DNA of 64,000 nt from Erpobdella octoculata (GCA_963978895.1 OZ022240.1:6547737-6611736); one strand, 5' to 3'. Shown: positions 1-12,984, counted from the first letter of the stretch. Translations and numbers: made by a program. Notes: generated by a model not told the origin, from the letters alone.

Positions 1-164
1 AAAAAAACAAACTCAATGCTCAACTTGGTAACGATTCGCCCTTTCGATACGGCATCCGTGGCAACTGCCCAAATTCAAGAAGGCCCAATAATTAATTCTT
101 GTAAAAACCACAGAGACTGCGTCACCCAAACAAAACAAGCCAGCCCAAATCTTCTTCACCTACG

Positions 165-510
165 TCGTCTCTAAATAACTTTCGGTTTTGGTTTAACAAC
201 CCATGCTCGCTCAATAAAGATAAACGCGATGAGCTAACAGCAAGAATAGCAGCCCTCGACCAATCGCTTAGACCACATGTCATGTTTTTTGCGGAAACAT
301 AGTTTAACGAATCCTCAGACACCTCCATAGCTGGCTATCAACTGCACTGTAAAGACAAAGAAAGGAGCGCTGGAGGAGGTGTTGCGATCTACGTTGTGGA
401 TGAAGTTGTGACCAGTGAGACCGGCATTCATCAGCTCAACTCTCCAGCTATTGAACAAGTCTGGCAAGTCATTCGTTTCGGTGGAGAAACTTTTCTCATT
501 GGTTGAACGT
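165..510 (+). pseudogene. Decayed endonuclease domain of a non-LTR retrotransposon (CR1/L2-like)
   Basis: One reading frame running through an in-frame stop resembles the apurinic-type endonuclease of CR1/L2-like LINEs. In order it shows NPCSLNKDKRDEL, RPHVMFFAET followed by a stop where the family has Trp, FNESSDTSIAGYQL, SAGGGVAIYV and VWQVIRFGGETFLIG. It ends at a stop where the family continues with a Cys and the second half of the domain. No reverse transcriptase follows directly; pieces of such an enzyme lie at 4.8-5.1 and 6.7-7.3 kb. Assignment is by remembered family motifs and the exact clade is uncertain. Confidence 0.72.
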
Positions 511-1083
<573 letters not shown>

Positions 1084-1674
1084 TAGGGAGTAACCGACTT
1101 TTGGTCCGGAAATCGGATATAGCCGATTAGTGCAAAGTTCCGATTAATCGGAATCGGCAACATTAGGTTAACCGATTCCGACTTTATGTTTTTTTATACT
1201 GTCTTTCATGTTTTACCTTGTGCTTTCTAAATTTGAATATTCTATTGATGACAATGAAACATTGCACAGTCAAAAATCCAGAATACTAGAACTACATGCA
1301 CAGGAGAATGCACTATGCATAAATTTTGTTTGTTGAAGTTTATTAGTAGGAAGCGTGGATTATTAAACCAGGAAATCGTTTTTATGCGTAAAGGGCTTAA
1401 CATTTAGCTAATTAAAGGTCGGTTGGTGAATTCGGCGCCTGCTGTTACTTCACTTGCTATAAAATAAGCAAAACAAACACTTCTGTATCCAATTCTGTTA
1501 TATAAAATTTGTATACCATCTACGTACACTACTTTAATTAATTTAAATATTATTAAATTAGTTCGAAAGTGGCGCAAAGAAGCAAAATTTGGGAATTTTA
1601 TAAAATCAATGCGATTGACAAATCGAGTGCCAACTGTTTAGTTTGCAATGAAAAACTAAAACGAGGAGGAAGCT
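1084..1674 (+). mobile_element. hAT transposon 5' end with BED zinc-finger start of the transposase
   Basis: The left end reads TAGGGAGTAACCGAC and is followed by many CCGATT/AATCGG motifs in both orientations, the usual look of hAT subterminal repeats. From about 1570 a frame encodes [32 protein letters not shown] and then a stop. The pattern W-F-x-C-x2-C-x-K-x-RGG is the start of a BED-type zinc finger. The coding sequence stops exactly where a TA array and a Helitron begin, so the rest of the finger and the transposase were lost or displaced. The start TAGGGA matches hAT ends at 27.69 and 47.84 kb. Confidence 0.68.
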
Positions 1675-1675
1675 A

Positions 1676-2679
<1,004 letters not shown>

Positions 2680-4480
2680 CTAGCGGACCCGGCGAACTTC
2701 GTTTCACCTTAAAGAGTGTATTTTTTAAGCAATAAAGAACAATAATAACAAATATCCTATATATAAGTTTAAAAGAAAACAAAAATAAAAAACGTTCGCT
2801 TTAATAGTTTATTAGAAAAACATTGGTTGAACTGGGGTCGATTCTCTTTAATCCAGCACTTTATGATACACTATGTTTTTTGTTTTATTATCGGGCGAAA
2901 AAACAAATAAATCTGATGGTCTGCCGACACGTGAACACGCCACATACAATTGACCATGAGAAAAACATGCATTATCCAAGTTCAGACCACAAACACTAAA
3001 AGATTGGCTTTGTGATTTGTTAATCGTCATAGCAAATGCTAGGCGAATAGGAAATTGAATTCTTTTAAACTCAAAGGGTAAATCGGTTGGGATCATAGGA
3101 ATCCTCGGAATGAGTATTTCCTCGCCTTTGAATTTTCCTTTGAGGATCGTCGCGTGAAGCACATTGACCATTAGTTTCTTTAAAACCAAACGCGTTCCAT
3201 TGCATAGTTTTGGTTGATTTAGATTTCTAAGCATAATAACTACTGATCCAGCCTTCAGTTGTGAATTGTGCGGTGGTAAGCCAGGCACATCCAAGGAGTT
3301 CAAAAATTCAGTTGGATAGTTAGTGGCTTCATCTTCATTTGTTACACAGTCAATAGATTTGAATGAATGCAGAGTACCAAAAATTTGATTCTGAATTAGA
3401 ATATTTAAGTCATCCACATCTTTATTCTTAGCCTCCAAAATTGCTCTCTCACTCAACCATTTGTTCTTTTTATGATTAGCAATGATGTCTGGGAGCACTT
3501 TATTGATAAGCTCGTCTTTCGATGAAACAAAAGTGCAAAAATTGGGAGGAAAAGAAATCAATCCGGTCGATTTCTTCGACAGGAACACGGCCATTACCGA
3601 TGTTGAGCAATTGCATAGAGAAATCTTCAGCAGATGGATCGTTCAGCAATGCAACTCTCATGTTAGAAGACAGCTGAAGTTTCATCACATAGCCCCACAG
3701 ATATGATGATTTGAGGGAAGCATTAATTTCATCGGCAGCAGTCGATCTTGGAATGACTGGCAGTGTTTGGCGGAAATCGCCAGACAATAAAATCATTGCA
3801 CCTCCAAAATGTCGAGAGTCATTGCGCAGATCTTTCAGTGTTTTATCAAGTGCTTCCAATTTGCGTTTGTGCGCCATTGTGCACTCGTCCCAGATGATGA
3901 TTTTAGATGCTACTAAAACTTTTGCCATTGCAGAGTGTTTTGCAATGTTGCATGTTGGTTGTTCAGAAGTTTGAAGATTTAAGGGCAATTTTAATGCTGA
4001 ATGAGCCGTACGGCATCCTTCTAACAATGTGGCTGCTATTCCAGAAGAAGCAACTGCTACCGCGATGTCTGATCTCGCACGAACAGTGGCCAATATCAAA
4101 GACATGAGAAACGTCTTTCCAGTTCCACCTCTGCTCGATTCAAATTTGCAATTGTGTGTCAAAAATTAACTGTTTGTTGATCACTGACATAAGCAGTTTC
4201 GGGGAGTAAATCTCTTTGCTTTTGTCTTCGAGAAGCACGAAGCCGGGCCATACTAACGCGGCGCCTTTCTCGCGCTAATTCCAGTTCTTCCGCGGTGGAT
4301 TGGTTAACATTGTTCCGATGCCTAATTGCCTGACGGCTATTTTGGGAAAGATTAGATCTTCTGGGTCGCGGCATTGTTATTAATAATGTTTTTGTTAAAA
4401 GTAATAAAACTTTAAAACTCGCAAATTAATTCCAACGAACAAAAATATAATATTGACAGAACAGCATTGACACTTTGTTG
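2680..4480 (-). mobile_element. Internally deleted Helitron with a helicase remnant
   Basis: The minus-strand 3' end reads GTTCGCCGGGTCCGCTAG, ending CTAG next to a TA array; a short hairpin (CGAA/TTCG) precedes it. The interior carries a broken PIF1-type helicase (2848-4374). No Rep (HUH) endonuclease is present, so the copy cannot be autonomous. The 5' end is not clear: I see no TC start with confidence, and 4480 is an estimate based on where helicase-associated sequence fades. Confidence 0.72.
2848..4374 (-). pseudogene. Helitron PIF1-like helicase, Rep part deleted, frameshifted
   Basis: In family terms this is the 5'-to-3' DNA helicase that unwinds donor DNA during rolling-circle transposition. 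The N-terminal frame (4374-4159) is a basic segment starting MPRPRRSNLSQ and rich in RRQ/RASR, typical of the very start of Helitron polyproteins. It runs into a stop and joins directly to the helicase core. There Walker A (GGTGKTF), Walker B (IIWDECTM) and the GDFRQTLPVI motif are intact. A frame change near 3500-3590 leads to the C-terminal part with FAMTINKSQSQSF and QLYVACSRVGRPSDLF, ending at 2848. Roughly the middle thousand residues of a full Helitron protein are absent. Motifs are seen; the deletion is inferred from the family's usual order. Confidence 0.88.
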
Positions 4481-4828
4481 ATGCCAAATGGAAACGGAAA
4501 ATGCGAAACTAAAAATCATATATCTATGCTAAAAATATCTTTTATATTTTTATGGCCCATAAACAATTATTTTATTTTATATTTTAATTGAAAAAGATAT
4601 TTACTTAATTTTTTGTGAGATTTTCAATTGTAAACAATGAAATAGTCAGAAAATTTAATAACATGGGCTCTACCCCATTTGCGCATAAATATCATGTCGC
4701 GGAAAATTAACATCTGTATATCTCGATAACCCAAACTCTAATTTGAAAATTTATTTTTCCGTAAGACCAAATAGAGGGTGCTCTACAACTTTGCCATTTG
4801 AAGTTTTTTCTAGGACGCACTGTTAAGG

Positions 4829-5070
4829 CTGTATAGCTACCGGGGTACATACTGCGGTCCCCATGTCTATTGTTTCCCCTTTATCTAATGCACTGCTCCA
4901 CATATCCATCAATTTTAACAACTGAATTGTAGTTGACTTTCCTCTCGTAAAGCCGTATTGCCTATAATCTAGAAGCTTATTTCTATCAAAATGTATTATT
5001 AATTCATCCTTAATCAATGATTCTAACAGTTTACAGCAGATACAACTTAAAGAGACTAGTATTATATCTA
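4829..5070 (-). pseudogene. LINE reverse transcriptase fragment
   Basis: A short minus-strand frame reads VSLSCICCKLLES, LLDYRQYGFTRGKSTTIQL and WSSALDKGETID. This is the fingers/palm segment of CR1/Jockey-type reverse transcriptases just before the first catalytic Asp motif. It breaks off before that motif (VYLDFxKAFD in relatives). It is an isolated fragment, opposite in orientation to the LINE pieces at 165-510 and 6670-7274. Confidence 0.75.
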
Positions 5071-6190
5071 TTTTAATGTTATATCTACTGCTCCCATGGG
5101 CTGCACCCCCTCGTAGGACCTGGCACCGTATTATTGGTAAAAGAACCGAGTCATCTTTCGATCGTTTTCAGGTCACGTATTTTACTGTTTCATTGAATTA
5201 CTAAAAATGATTTCAAACAATTGTCTTTCTGTACTACATTTCTCACTGTTTTGATTTTTGAAATAATTTGCTTGATCTGTTAACTTCAAAACTATTGCAG
5301 TGTTATAGCCTTTAAAAAAAATTAGTAAGCAAAAAGTGGCTAACTTTTACAGTTACAGCTTTGTTGATGTCGCTCAAACTGGTTTCTACTTTCTAACTTT
5401 TTCAGGATTTACTATTATCACTGGTTTTTTTTAAACTCGTACACTTTAGTCGAAACATTAAATTTCGTAATGAAAACGTCATATATCGTCATAATAGAAG
5501 GGCGTTTATGCGTCTTGCGCCTCTCATGCGAGATATGAAAGTTTAAATCAAACGAAATAGTAACATACAAAAACTTTTTTAAATGCTTATCATCTAACTG
5601 ATTGTTTAAAAATTTAAATTAATCTTCCATATAGAGAAACACAAAATATCTACATTACCATTCATTTTCATTGCCGGTTTAAAATCAAAACTTAAAATTT
5701 TATTCTCTGAAAACTTTAATTTAAATTATTAGCACAATTATTTGTGTAACTTTATAAAAGTTATAATAGTAATAGATTTATAATAATGTTTACAAGCATT
5801 TCATTTCATTTCTATGTTCAGAGAAAGAAATAACACAAAAAAAAACACCAAAAAACCTGAGTGATAGGTGCTCATTGTTAGGTGAGTCACGCAAATTCAA
5901 TTGACACCTGTTCACCGAGAAACTGCTCCATTCTCAACGCATTTTCAAATAACATTGGCGTGCTAGTTTTATAAATGAGTGTGAACAGTTAAAATTAGTT
6001 TCAGTTTAATTTAATCAATATACACATACACTAACTGGGCAACCTAGCGTTGCAGAATAAATGAACAGGTTTTTTGCAAACATCTTATTTTTTGGGTTTG
6101 TTTCTTAGATTAGAATAAAGTATTAAAAAAAGTTTTTTTTTAAACACCACGTTTTTGTGATCTTTTTTAAAATGTTTAAAACATCACTAC
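5071..6190. other. Gene-free AT-rich stretch
   Basis: No coding sequence recognised. A small potential hairpin (GCAAC/GTTGC) lies near 6040 in a segment reading CTGGGCAACCTAGCGTTGC. It recalls the GC-rich tails of the Helitrons here but lacks a proper CTAG end. Confidence 0.45.
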
Positions 6191-6194
6191 AAAA

Positions 6195-6470
6195 TTGAAG
6201 GAAATTTTAATGAAGAATGTGGCGGTGACGGATGGTTTGTCAGAAACTGTGGAGGAGGGCTTGGTGGATGATGTGGTGGTGACTGATGGTTCTTCAGGTT
6301 TTGTAAAGGATGGTTTGGTAGAAAATGTGACGGCGACTGGCGTTTCATCGGAAATCACAAAGGGGGGATCATTGCAGAATTTGGTGGTGATTGGTGAAAG
6401 TTCTTCATTTTTTCGGAAAACATTCAGATCCCAAATGTGTTTACTCATCTGGATGATAATCAAAATATAA
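6195..6470 (+). repeat. ~54-bp tandem repeat, open in both directions
   Basis: About three and a half diverged copies of a 54-bp unit keep a frame open on each strand. On plus it reads as 18-residue units such as DDVVVTDGSSGFVKDGLV; on minus as Pro/Ser/Thr-rich units such as KPSVTTTSSTKPSSTVS. The minus reading looks mucin-like, but no signal peptide, splice context or family supports either strand as a gene. The region is GC-richer than its surroundings, so an exon of a repeat protein remains possible. Confidence 0.5.
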
Positions 6471-6669
6471 CTGTTAGAAGGAAAGACAAACGAAGATGAA
6501 AACTTTTAATTTAATATTGTGTATAATATTAGTATGGGTTTTCTATGATTGTTATATATAATATTTAAACGTAAATAAATCCAATTACATCATGTTTCAT
6601 AACCCAACAAGTAACGTCAATTGTGATGTTCACATTCGTATGAAGAGCCTCATTATAAACGCATTGTAG

Positions 6670-7274
6670 TAAATTCATGGGTGTATGGATTGATGAATGC
6701 CTCAACTGATCTGATCATATAACTTATATTAAATGCAAAATAGCAAGAAACATTGGAATTTTATCACGCGTCAGTAACTTTATTGATTCTAAAACCGCCC
6801 TTATTCTCTTTTTTTTTATATTTCCATATTTATCTTATTGTTATATAGTGTGGGCATCTACTTATTTTTCACGATTGAAAGCATAATTTATGTTTCAAAA
6901 GCGTTCTTATATGTACTCTCCTACACTTGCATCCAATGTCGCATACACAATTGTTATTTACTTAAAACAATATTTTAAATGTTTTTCAGCTTAATCTCTT
7001 TCAGGTCGCCACATTTATGTATAGACTTGATAATGGTTTGTTACCACCTACGTTTTTAAATTACATGGTACGATCATCTGACATTCACGATTACTTTCTT
7101 CGCCACAATGACCGATTTCGTTCTGAAAAAGTCCGAACTACCCTGAAACTGTTGTCTTTGAAATGCCTTGGACCTCGTGTTTATTCTAAAATACCATGTC
7201 ACGTTAAGTCTTCATCGTCATTATCTAAGTTCAAAACATCGTATAAATATCACTTACTACAAAATCATACGTAG
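6670..7274 (+). pseudogene. C-terminal part of a CR1/L2-like LINE reverse transcriptase
   Basis: The plus strand first reads KFMGVWIDECLN, a stop where relatives have Trp, then SDHITYIKCKIARNIGILSR. This is the palm end and thumb of the enzyme. After a frame change it continues FQLNLFQVATFMYRLDNG and LLPPTFLNYMVRSSDIHDY, the C-terminal tail typical of these elements, with a stop at 7272-7274. At least one nonsense change and one frameshift make it a dead copy. No 3' microsatellite tail is obvious. Confidence 0.78.
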
Positions 7275-7329
7275 GTAGCCCCTTATAGTGGGAAATAACT
7301 CCCTTGGGTCAGTGATATTTTTGTTAACG

Positions 7330-8285
7330 AAAACTTAATAAAAACGAAATTTTTTATTGTAAATTGATTGAAGAATGAAAAAGAAACTATAATTATTTAA
7401 AGAACGTAAATAGAATAAAAACTATATTTAAATGGTACAAACTGAATAATAATAATAACGAAAAAAAATTTCTGAACGATAATAAAATAAAAATAAAATT
7501 TAAATCATGCAAACTGAATAAAAATAAAAATAAAATTAATTTTCGAACGAAAATGATTAAAAGTTGTGTACATAGATATTCGCCTAGATAACCAATATCT
7601 GTGAATATCTATGATATAGATTTCTATGGTTGTCTAAATTTTGAAATTCACACCCATTTCTCTCTTAACTTTCGTGTTATCATAAACGTTGTATTCATTG
7701 AAATTAATTATGAGTTCTCTTGCAAAAATGCTTGCTGGGCGAAAAAAAGATAGTTCCGTGTGGGAATTTTTTTTACGATTCCAGCACCAACAAATCTAAA
7801 TGTAAGGCAATGGATTCTCAAAATAAAGAATGTGGAATCCAACTTAGCGGGAAAAATCCCACAAATAAACTCAATAAAATTATTATTTCTTAATTGCTCT
7901 TAAAATAAAAATTGTTGACTCTATATGTATATTTTTTGTTTGAAATTCTGATCATACCATCTTCCTGTGTTACAAAATTATTATTTTTCCATATATACAC
8001 TGCATGAAATTGGCTATAGTAAAAAAAAATATTTAGAGCATGAACTAAAATTGAACAAAAATCAAATAAAAACGAATTTTTTTTTATCTGAATAAAATAA
8101 GAATAAAAACGAAAATTATTTCAAGAACTGTAATAAAATAAAAACTAAATTTAATTTTGTAGAGCTAAATAATAATAAAAACTAAAATTATTTGAAAAAC
8201 TAAAATAAAATAATAATAATAATAAATAAAATTTAAGAATAGAATAAAAATAAGAACTAAAATTATTTACTGAACTAAAATAACA
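7330..8285. repeat. Degenerate A-rich repeats flanking a spacer
   Basis: Two A-rich blocks (about 7330-7560 and 8030-8285) are built from diverged AATAAAA, ACTAAAATTATTT and AATAATAATAA units and resemble each other. They flank about 470 bp of unrelated AT-rich DNA. No genes seen. Confidence 0.5.
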
Positions 8286-8439
8286 CTGCCTTGGAACTTA
8301 CTGTTATTTACTGTCACTTGCAATCGCGAGTATTTGATTTGAACTTTCTTTCTTTTTTCATTTCTTTTGCGTTTTGTTTTGCTTGTGACTGCATCCCTTG
8401 TTGGGTCAATACAGTGGCACCAGTGTTACCATTCTGGTT

Positions 8440-9290
8440 CACACAAAAATCCCTAAGTTTTGCAAAAAATTCCAAGATTTCCCAAGATAAAAAAAACATA
8501 TACAAGTTAACGAGTAAGCTTCAAAGTATTTTGGATTCAGTTTGTTTGTTCTCGTTGTTTTCACAATATGTACTTGAGAGAACACTCGCTCAATACAAGG
8601 CAAGTAATCCACACATAAATTTTGACAGTAGCTCAAACTTTGATTTATCCTTCCCGTCTATTATTGAACGAATTTTAAACCAAAACGACGTTGGTGGGAA
8701 TTTGATCATATCCCCCAAAGAATTTCTCATGTGGTAGTTCACGCCACTGATCTTGAAGATTATCAAGGTCAGTTTCAGCAACCAGACGAGGAAAATGTAA
8801 AGCTAGCCGAGCAATAGATCTTGCACGTTTCTTTGTTGACAGTGCAATATCTACATCAAGAGAAGACAGCTGTTCAAGAACGTATAAAGAACATACATAT
8901 ATCTTCCAGCACGCCGTCCACTGTTCCGAAACCAGCTTCGTCGTGACTGAGAACTTTCTTCTCTTTCACTTTTTGCTTCAGTTCATCGAGAACATCAGCT
9001 TGTTTACTGTCACTGTTGAAAAAATGGTTTTTTCTTAATACTTCATCCTGTTTCGTGCTTAGCTTGATTGAAAAATCCGATGAATTTAACCAAGATGTTG
9101 AAAAATAGTTCGGGGAAGCAGTCTTGGCATTTTCACCAAAATATGTTGCCGTCTCAAAAAATGAACATCGCTATCTTCCTGGTCCAGCTGATTTTCAATT
9201 GTATGACAATTTCTATCACTCGACATATTGGCGCATCCGTAATGGACTTTGTCGATAAGGGAGCGCCTAATCAAATGATTCTTTGATTTG
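8440..9290 (-). pseudogene. Decayed hAT-superfamily transposase
   Basis: Several minus-strand frames, broken by stops and shifts, line up in the order of a hAT transposase C-terminal half. About 9280-9090 gives RRSLIDKVHYGCANMSSDRN. About 8870-8680 gives EQLSSLDVDIALSTKKRARS, ARLALHFPRLVAETDLDNL and QWRELPHEKFF. About 8690-8580 gives a FELLSKFMCGLLALY block, and about 8560-8500 gives CIERVFSQVHIVKTTRTNKL. The last resembles the hAT dimerisation motif (xxERVFSxxxxIKTxxRNxL). At least four disruptions. Terminal repeats were not identified. Confidence 0.8.
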
Positions 9291-9301
9291 ATTTGATTCA
9301 G

Positions 9302-10016
9302 GGTCAGATTTTAGTGACGAATCTGACTCGGATGAAGCAACCGAGGATTTAAAAACGGACAAAACTCCAATGAAGAAATACGTCAAAGTTAACTTGACAA
9401 AAAAGAAGACACTGATTTGAGAAACGATGACAATGATTTGAAGAAAGATCCGCTGAACGATACGAAAGTTGACACCGATGAAAGAACCGAGTTGGAATGT
9501 AAAAATAAAACGTTCGATTGTAGCTTGGAAGAAAACAAAGATGACGGCGATGAACTTCTTCAAAACAACAATAGCAATGCAGCCAGCAAAAACTCTGAAA
9601 AAGATGAGCCAAGAACAGAGAACGGTACCGAAGGTTCTAAATCAGATGAATCCACAGAGGATTCTAGATCAGATAGACTAAGAGTCATTTTAAAATCAAA
9701 TAACAGTTTGATGGAGGAATTTAATGGATTTATGGAACGTGTTTTCGAAAAACCTTTTGAAGAGTTTCTTGAGAAAGATCTAAAAGATGTGAAGGAAGAA
9801 GAAAAAGCAGACAGTTCCGATAAACCGTGCAAAGATGTTCAGGACGAGGCATGCAAAAAAGGCTGTGAACATGAACTGTGCCGAAATGGCGACGATGAGC
9901 CAAAGAAAGACTCTGTTGATGAGCCAAAGAAGGACTGGAAGAAACTGCGTCAAACGGTCAAGAGACTTGACCATGTTGTTTTCGAATTTCGGTCAAAGCC
10001 ACAAGTAAAGATCAAG
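9302..10016 (+). CDS. Acidic/lysine-rich exon of an unknown protein, with one apparent frameshift
   Basis: A candidate internal exon runs from a pyrimidine-poor acceptor (TTTGATTCAG) to a donor (AAG/GTATTT), ending in phase 0. It encodes about 237 residues rich in Asp, Glu, Lys and Ser. The first part (SDFSDESDSDEATEDLKTD) is in a different frame from the rest (from about 9396: EDTDLRNDDNDLKKD to WKKLRQTVKRLDHVVFEF). The switch falls at a run of six A (9399-9404), as one missing base would cause, so a sequencing error or a dead gene are both possible. A Cys-containing patch (KPCKDVQDEACKKGCEHELC) and two EPKKD repeats stand out. No neighbouring exons were found. I do not recognise the family. 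Confidence 0.45.
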
Positions 10017-10402
10017 GTATTTTGTGTTTAAGGCCGAGTCGCATTTCCCAAATGCAACTATGCTGTTCGAGACAAACAGGATTAAGAAGGGGGTTGTGTT
10101 ATATCTATGGTACTGATTCCACTTTTCCCATATATTGATATCCCGAGAACTATTATTATTAACAGGGAATATATTAGAAGGTATAAGTAGCATTAACCGA
10201 TCTTTATTTATTATCATCCAATAAACTAGAAAACCATTCTTCTGGACCTGTAATACGATTTGACGATTTTACAACAATATATATATACACTTGAACTAAC
10301 GAACTTAGCAATCTTCGTCCACAATGTAGTTTTTAGAATATTACTCTTGCAAAATAATTTTTTTATTGTAAAATTTTGAGGCCCCCAAAGCTCGGAGGCC
10401 CT
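10017..10402. other. Gene-free spacer
   Basis: No feature recognised apart from AT-rich sequence and a short TATATA run near 10280. Confidence 0.4.
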
Positions 10403-10425
10403 GGCGCAGGTGCACCACCTGCGCC
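10403..10425. repeat. Perfect 10-bp-stem GC hairpin
   Basis: GGCGCAGGTG, a CAC loop, then CACCTGCGCC: a perfect inverted repeat with a 3-nt loop in otherwise AT-rich DNA. It lies next to GAGGCCC repeats and a GCTTGCTTGCTTGCTT run (about 10480), a context that also occurs near 30310. It is probably part of a dispersed mobile element. Confidence 0.85.
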
Positions 10426-11400
10426 ATTGTTAATCCACCACTGATTAATCCTTATATTGACTACACGCCGGTCCTGCTTGCTTGCTTGCTTGAATGCTTG
10501 CAAACCTTGAAAGTGAAAATTAACTAACTTCCCGTCATCCAATCGAGCTGAGATTTGAAATATAGGCTCGTTTTTATGAAGATGCATTCTATAAAAATTA
10601 AAAAAAAAAATTTAAAATTTTTAAAATTAAAAATAATAATTATTTATGTTTTAAAACATAAACAAATCAAATGCAATTAAATAAATGTTTGCATAAAAAA
10701 AATCAAAAAAATATTTCTTCAAGAAAATTGCAGTAAATGAAAAGTCGGCGAATCTTGAAATGTAAGAAATTTGTAAAAAAAAAACTCGTTTTTACGGTTT
10801 CCTTGTTTATATTAATGTACGACGTAAACCGGGAATGGTTCTTATATTAGTATGCGACAAGCGGGCTACAATCCATCTACAATCGCTCTCAGATATCAAT
10901 ACAACATGGCTTGTTTCAATCATTCATTCCTTTCTGATCATCTTCTCGAAATATTCTCTAAGTGATTTTTCTCCTAAAAAAATCATATTTCCAGAGGGAG
11001 TTAAGAACGACCGGCCATAGAATGGAACGTTCGAATCAACTCAGACAGAAATCGCATAATGCATTTAGGAGACCCGCTATGGGAATAGAATCTTCTAGAG
11101 TCTCTTTTTTTACAATATCGCAATTCGATTTCAATATATTTACCACATTGACAACTTTCGTCGTGAAAAAAGCACAGAAATTTAACAACGCAAGTTTTAA
11201 TAGCGAAATGTATAGAAACATAAAGTTTTTTTTTAATCGACCTTATTGTATACAAATAAATTAAGTGGAGTTGTAAATGTAATTATATATGTAGTTGTTT
11301 CAAATATGTTTCAATATGCTAAATAAAGCCTATAAAAATGTAATTTTACTGTGGAAAAGCTTGTTTACTTTCGTTAAAAGTAATAGCACTTTCAAGTAAT
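10426..11400. other. Gene-free AT-rich stretch downstream of the Sox gene
   Basis: Contains a CTTGCTTGCTTGCTT motif and AT-rich tail shared with the duplicated repeats at 29.8-30.6 kb. No gene is seen. The part nearest 11400 should hold the 3' UTR of the Sox gene on the minus strand. Confidence 0.45.
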
Positions 11401-12684
11401 TTATTGGTCAGGTTTCTGTTCAAAATGGCAGCTAAAGTTGAGAAAGTTGCTGTAGTCGTTAGTAGGATTGGAATATTCGTTACAATCAGCCCATCGTTCT
11501 TTGTAGTCAGTTATCGGACGATCGCCAATAGCAGAAGAGTCTTGAGAGTATTTCTGGGAAGTCGGCTGAATACCTTGAAACTGGCTAGTTTGAAAAAAGC
11601 ACTGAGGAAAACTCTGCTGTTGATACTTTGGAAAAAAATGGTTTTCCTCTTTGAAAAACCCTCCTCCGGTTTGACAGTAACTGTTGAATCGTGAACTAGC
11701 GGGATTCATGAAAGTGCTAGCAAATCTAGAATCGTTCTGTGCAGCAAAACTATTACATTCGAAACCGTTCGGAACGTGAAATCCAAAATGCATCTTAGCA
11801 GTGGTTTTGTCCATTACAGGGTTTTTAAAGTTTTGACTGCATGGGTTAGAAAAACAACATTGTATTGGCGGCAATGAATTTGCTACAGCAGCTGAGAGAT
11901 CGCCGTTTAGAAATGCATATTCTCCTTCTATTTCAGTTTGTTTCGCGTTTTTATTAATTTTTCTTCTCGGTCTGTATTTATAATCCGGATGCTCTTTCAG
12001 ATGGTTCGCTCGGAGACGTTTGGCTTCGTCGATGTACGGCATTTTTTCAGATTCGTCCAATGTTTTCCACTCCACTCCGAGCCGTTTCGAGATTTCGGAA
12101 TTGTGCATTTTTGGAAAATTCTTTGCCATGTCGCGACGTCGCCTGCGAGACCAGACCATGAAAGCGTTCATTGGTCTTTTTACCTTTGCACTCGAAGGGC
12201 AACAATTATTATTATTACTCAAATTTATTAAACTTGGTTTGTCTGTGTTTTCTTCCTGCTTCTCGCGTTTCAATGAAGTTTTGAGTTTTTCTTTCCGAGA
12301 TGATGTTTCTGAAGTTGTACTCGCCAGGAACGACCTGCATACTTCTGTTTCTTTTGAATTTTGACTGGAAACTTCGATCGACACTTGATGGTGGTGGTGA
12401 CCCGACGTGTTTCTGTTGTTTGAATGGTGAAAATTTCTTGCCGTCTCATGATGGGTCGATGATGTCGTCAGTTTCTTCTGAGTTAGGTCGCTCTTCGTTG
12501 CTTCTTCTTCGGCTGGCTCGATGTGATTTGAGATTGCAATATCACATCGAGTGGCCGTTCTGTTTTTCATTCCGTAACTCGTTTGAAGAAAAAGTGGGTT
12601 TTCATTGTTCATTGGAGAAGCATGGTCGCTCGATGAACAATTATTTAATAGGTAGCTTGGCTGATGAAAATTTGAATACATCAA
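11401..12684 (-). CDS. SoxB: SoxB-like HMG-box transcription factor (intronless)
   Basis: A 427-residue uninterrupted frame. The HMG box spans about residues 168-246 and shows [59 protein letters not shown] and KYRPRRK. Such boxes bend DNA at ATTGT-type sites in the minor groove and act in the nucleus, often with POU partners. The [13 protein letters not shown] string and the intronless structure point to group B (Sox1/2/3/14/21). [11 protein letters not shown] and [10 protein letters not shown] differ from the nearly invariant GQRRKMAQEN and EKRPFIDE of that group, so this is a divergent member. The N-terminus is Ser/Asn/His-rich with a HHHH run; the C-terminus is Gln/Phe/Asn-rich, as in activation regions. 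The first of two Met codons is taken as start. The gene is not recognisably linked in function to its neighbours. Confidence 0.92.
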   Translation of the reverse strand: MMYSNFHQPSYLLNNCSSSDHASPMNNENPLFLQTSYGMKNRTATRCDIAISNHIEPAEEEATKSDLTQKKLTTSSTHHETARNFHHSNNRNTSGHHHHQVSIEVSSQNSKETEVCRSFLASTTSETSSRKEKLKTSLKREKQEENTDKPSLINLSNNNNCCPSSAKVKRPMNAFMVWSRRRRRDMAKNFPKMHNSEISKRLGVEWKTLDESEKMPYIDEAKRLRANHLKEHPDYKYRPRRKINKNAKQTEIEGEYAFLNGDLSAAVANSLPPIQCCFSNPCSQNFKNPVMDKTTAKMHFGFHVPNGFECNSFAAQNDSRFASTFMNPASSRFNSYCQTGGGFFKEENHFFPKYQQQSFPQCFFQTSQFQGIQPTSQKYSQDSSAIGDRPITDYKERWADCNEYSNPTNDYSNFLNFSCHFEQKPDQ

Positions 12685-12984
12685 GTGAGCTTCGGTTGCA
12701 CAGATAATTTAAATCTTCAGTTCAATCTATTCGACATCAAAATAAATTCAAAAAAACTTATTTTATCAGAATTTTATTACTGATTTTTTTCTATTCAAAG
12801 TACAAATAACCGACCGGCAACGTTTTGTATAAATCCGCTCATGCATTGAATAAGACCTGCTTTTCGCTTTTCAAAAGACCTCCTTTGTCTATTGACAAGT
12901 TTTGAAAGTCCTTTTCAATGGAAGCGAGGAGTTTTTTGAATAGAACGTCAAATATAAACCAAACAGCATTTTGAGGCGTCGGTT

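Noticed and set aside
8291..8737. 148-residue plus-strand frame
   Set aside because: Antisense shadow of the hAT transposase remnant, which gives recognisable motifs on minus.
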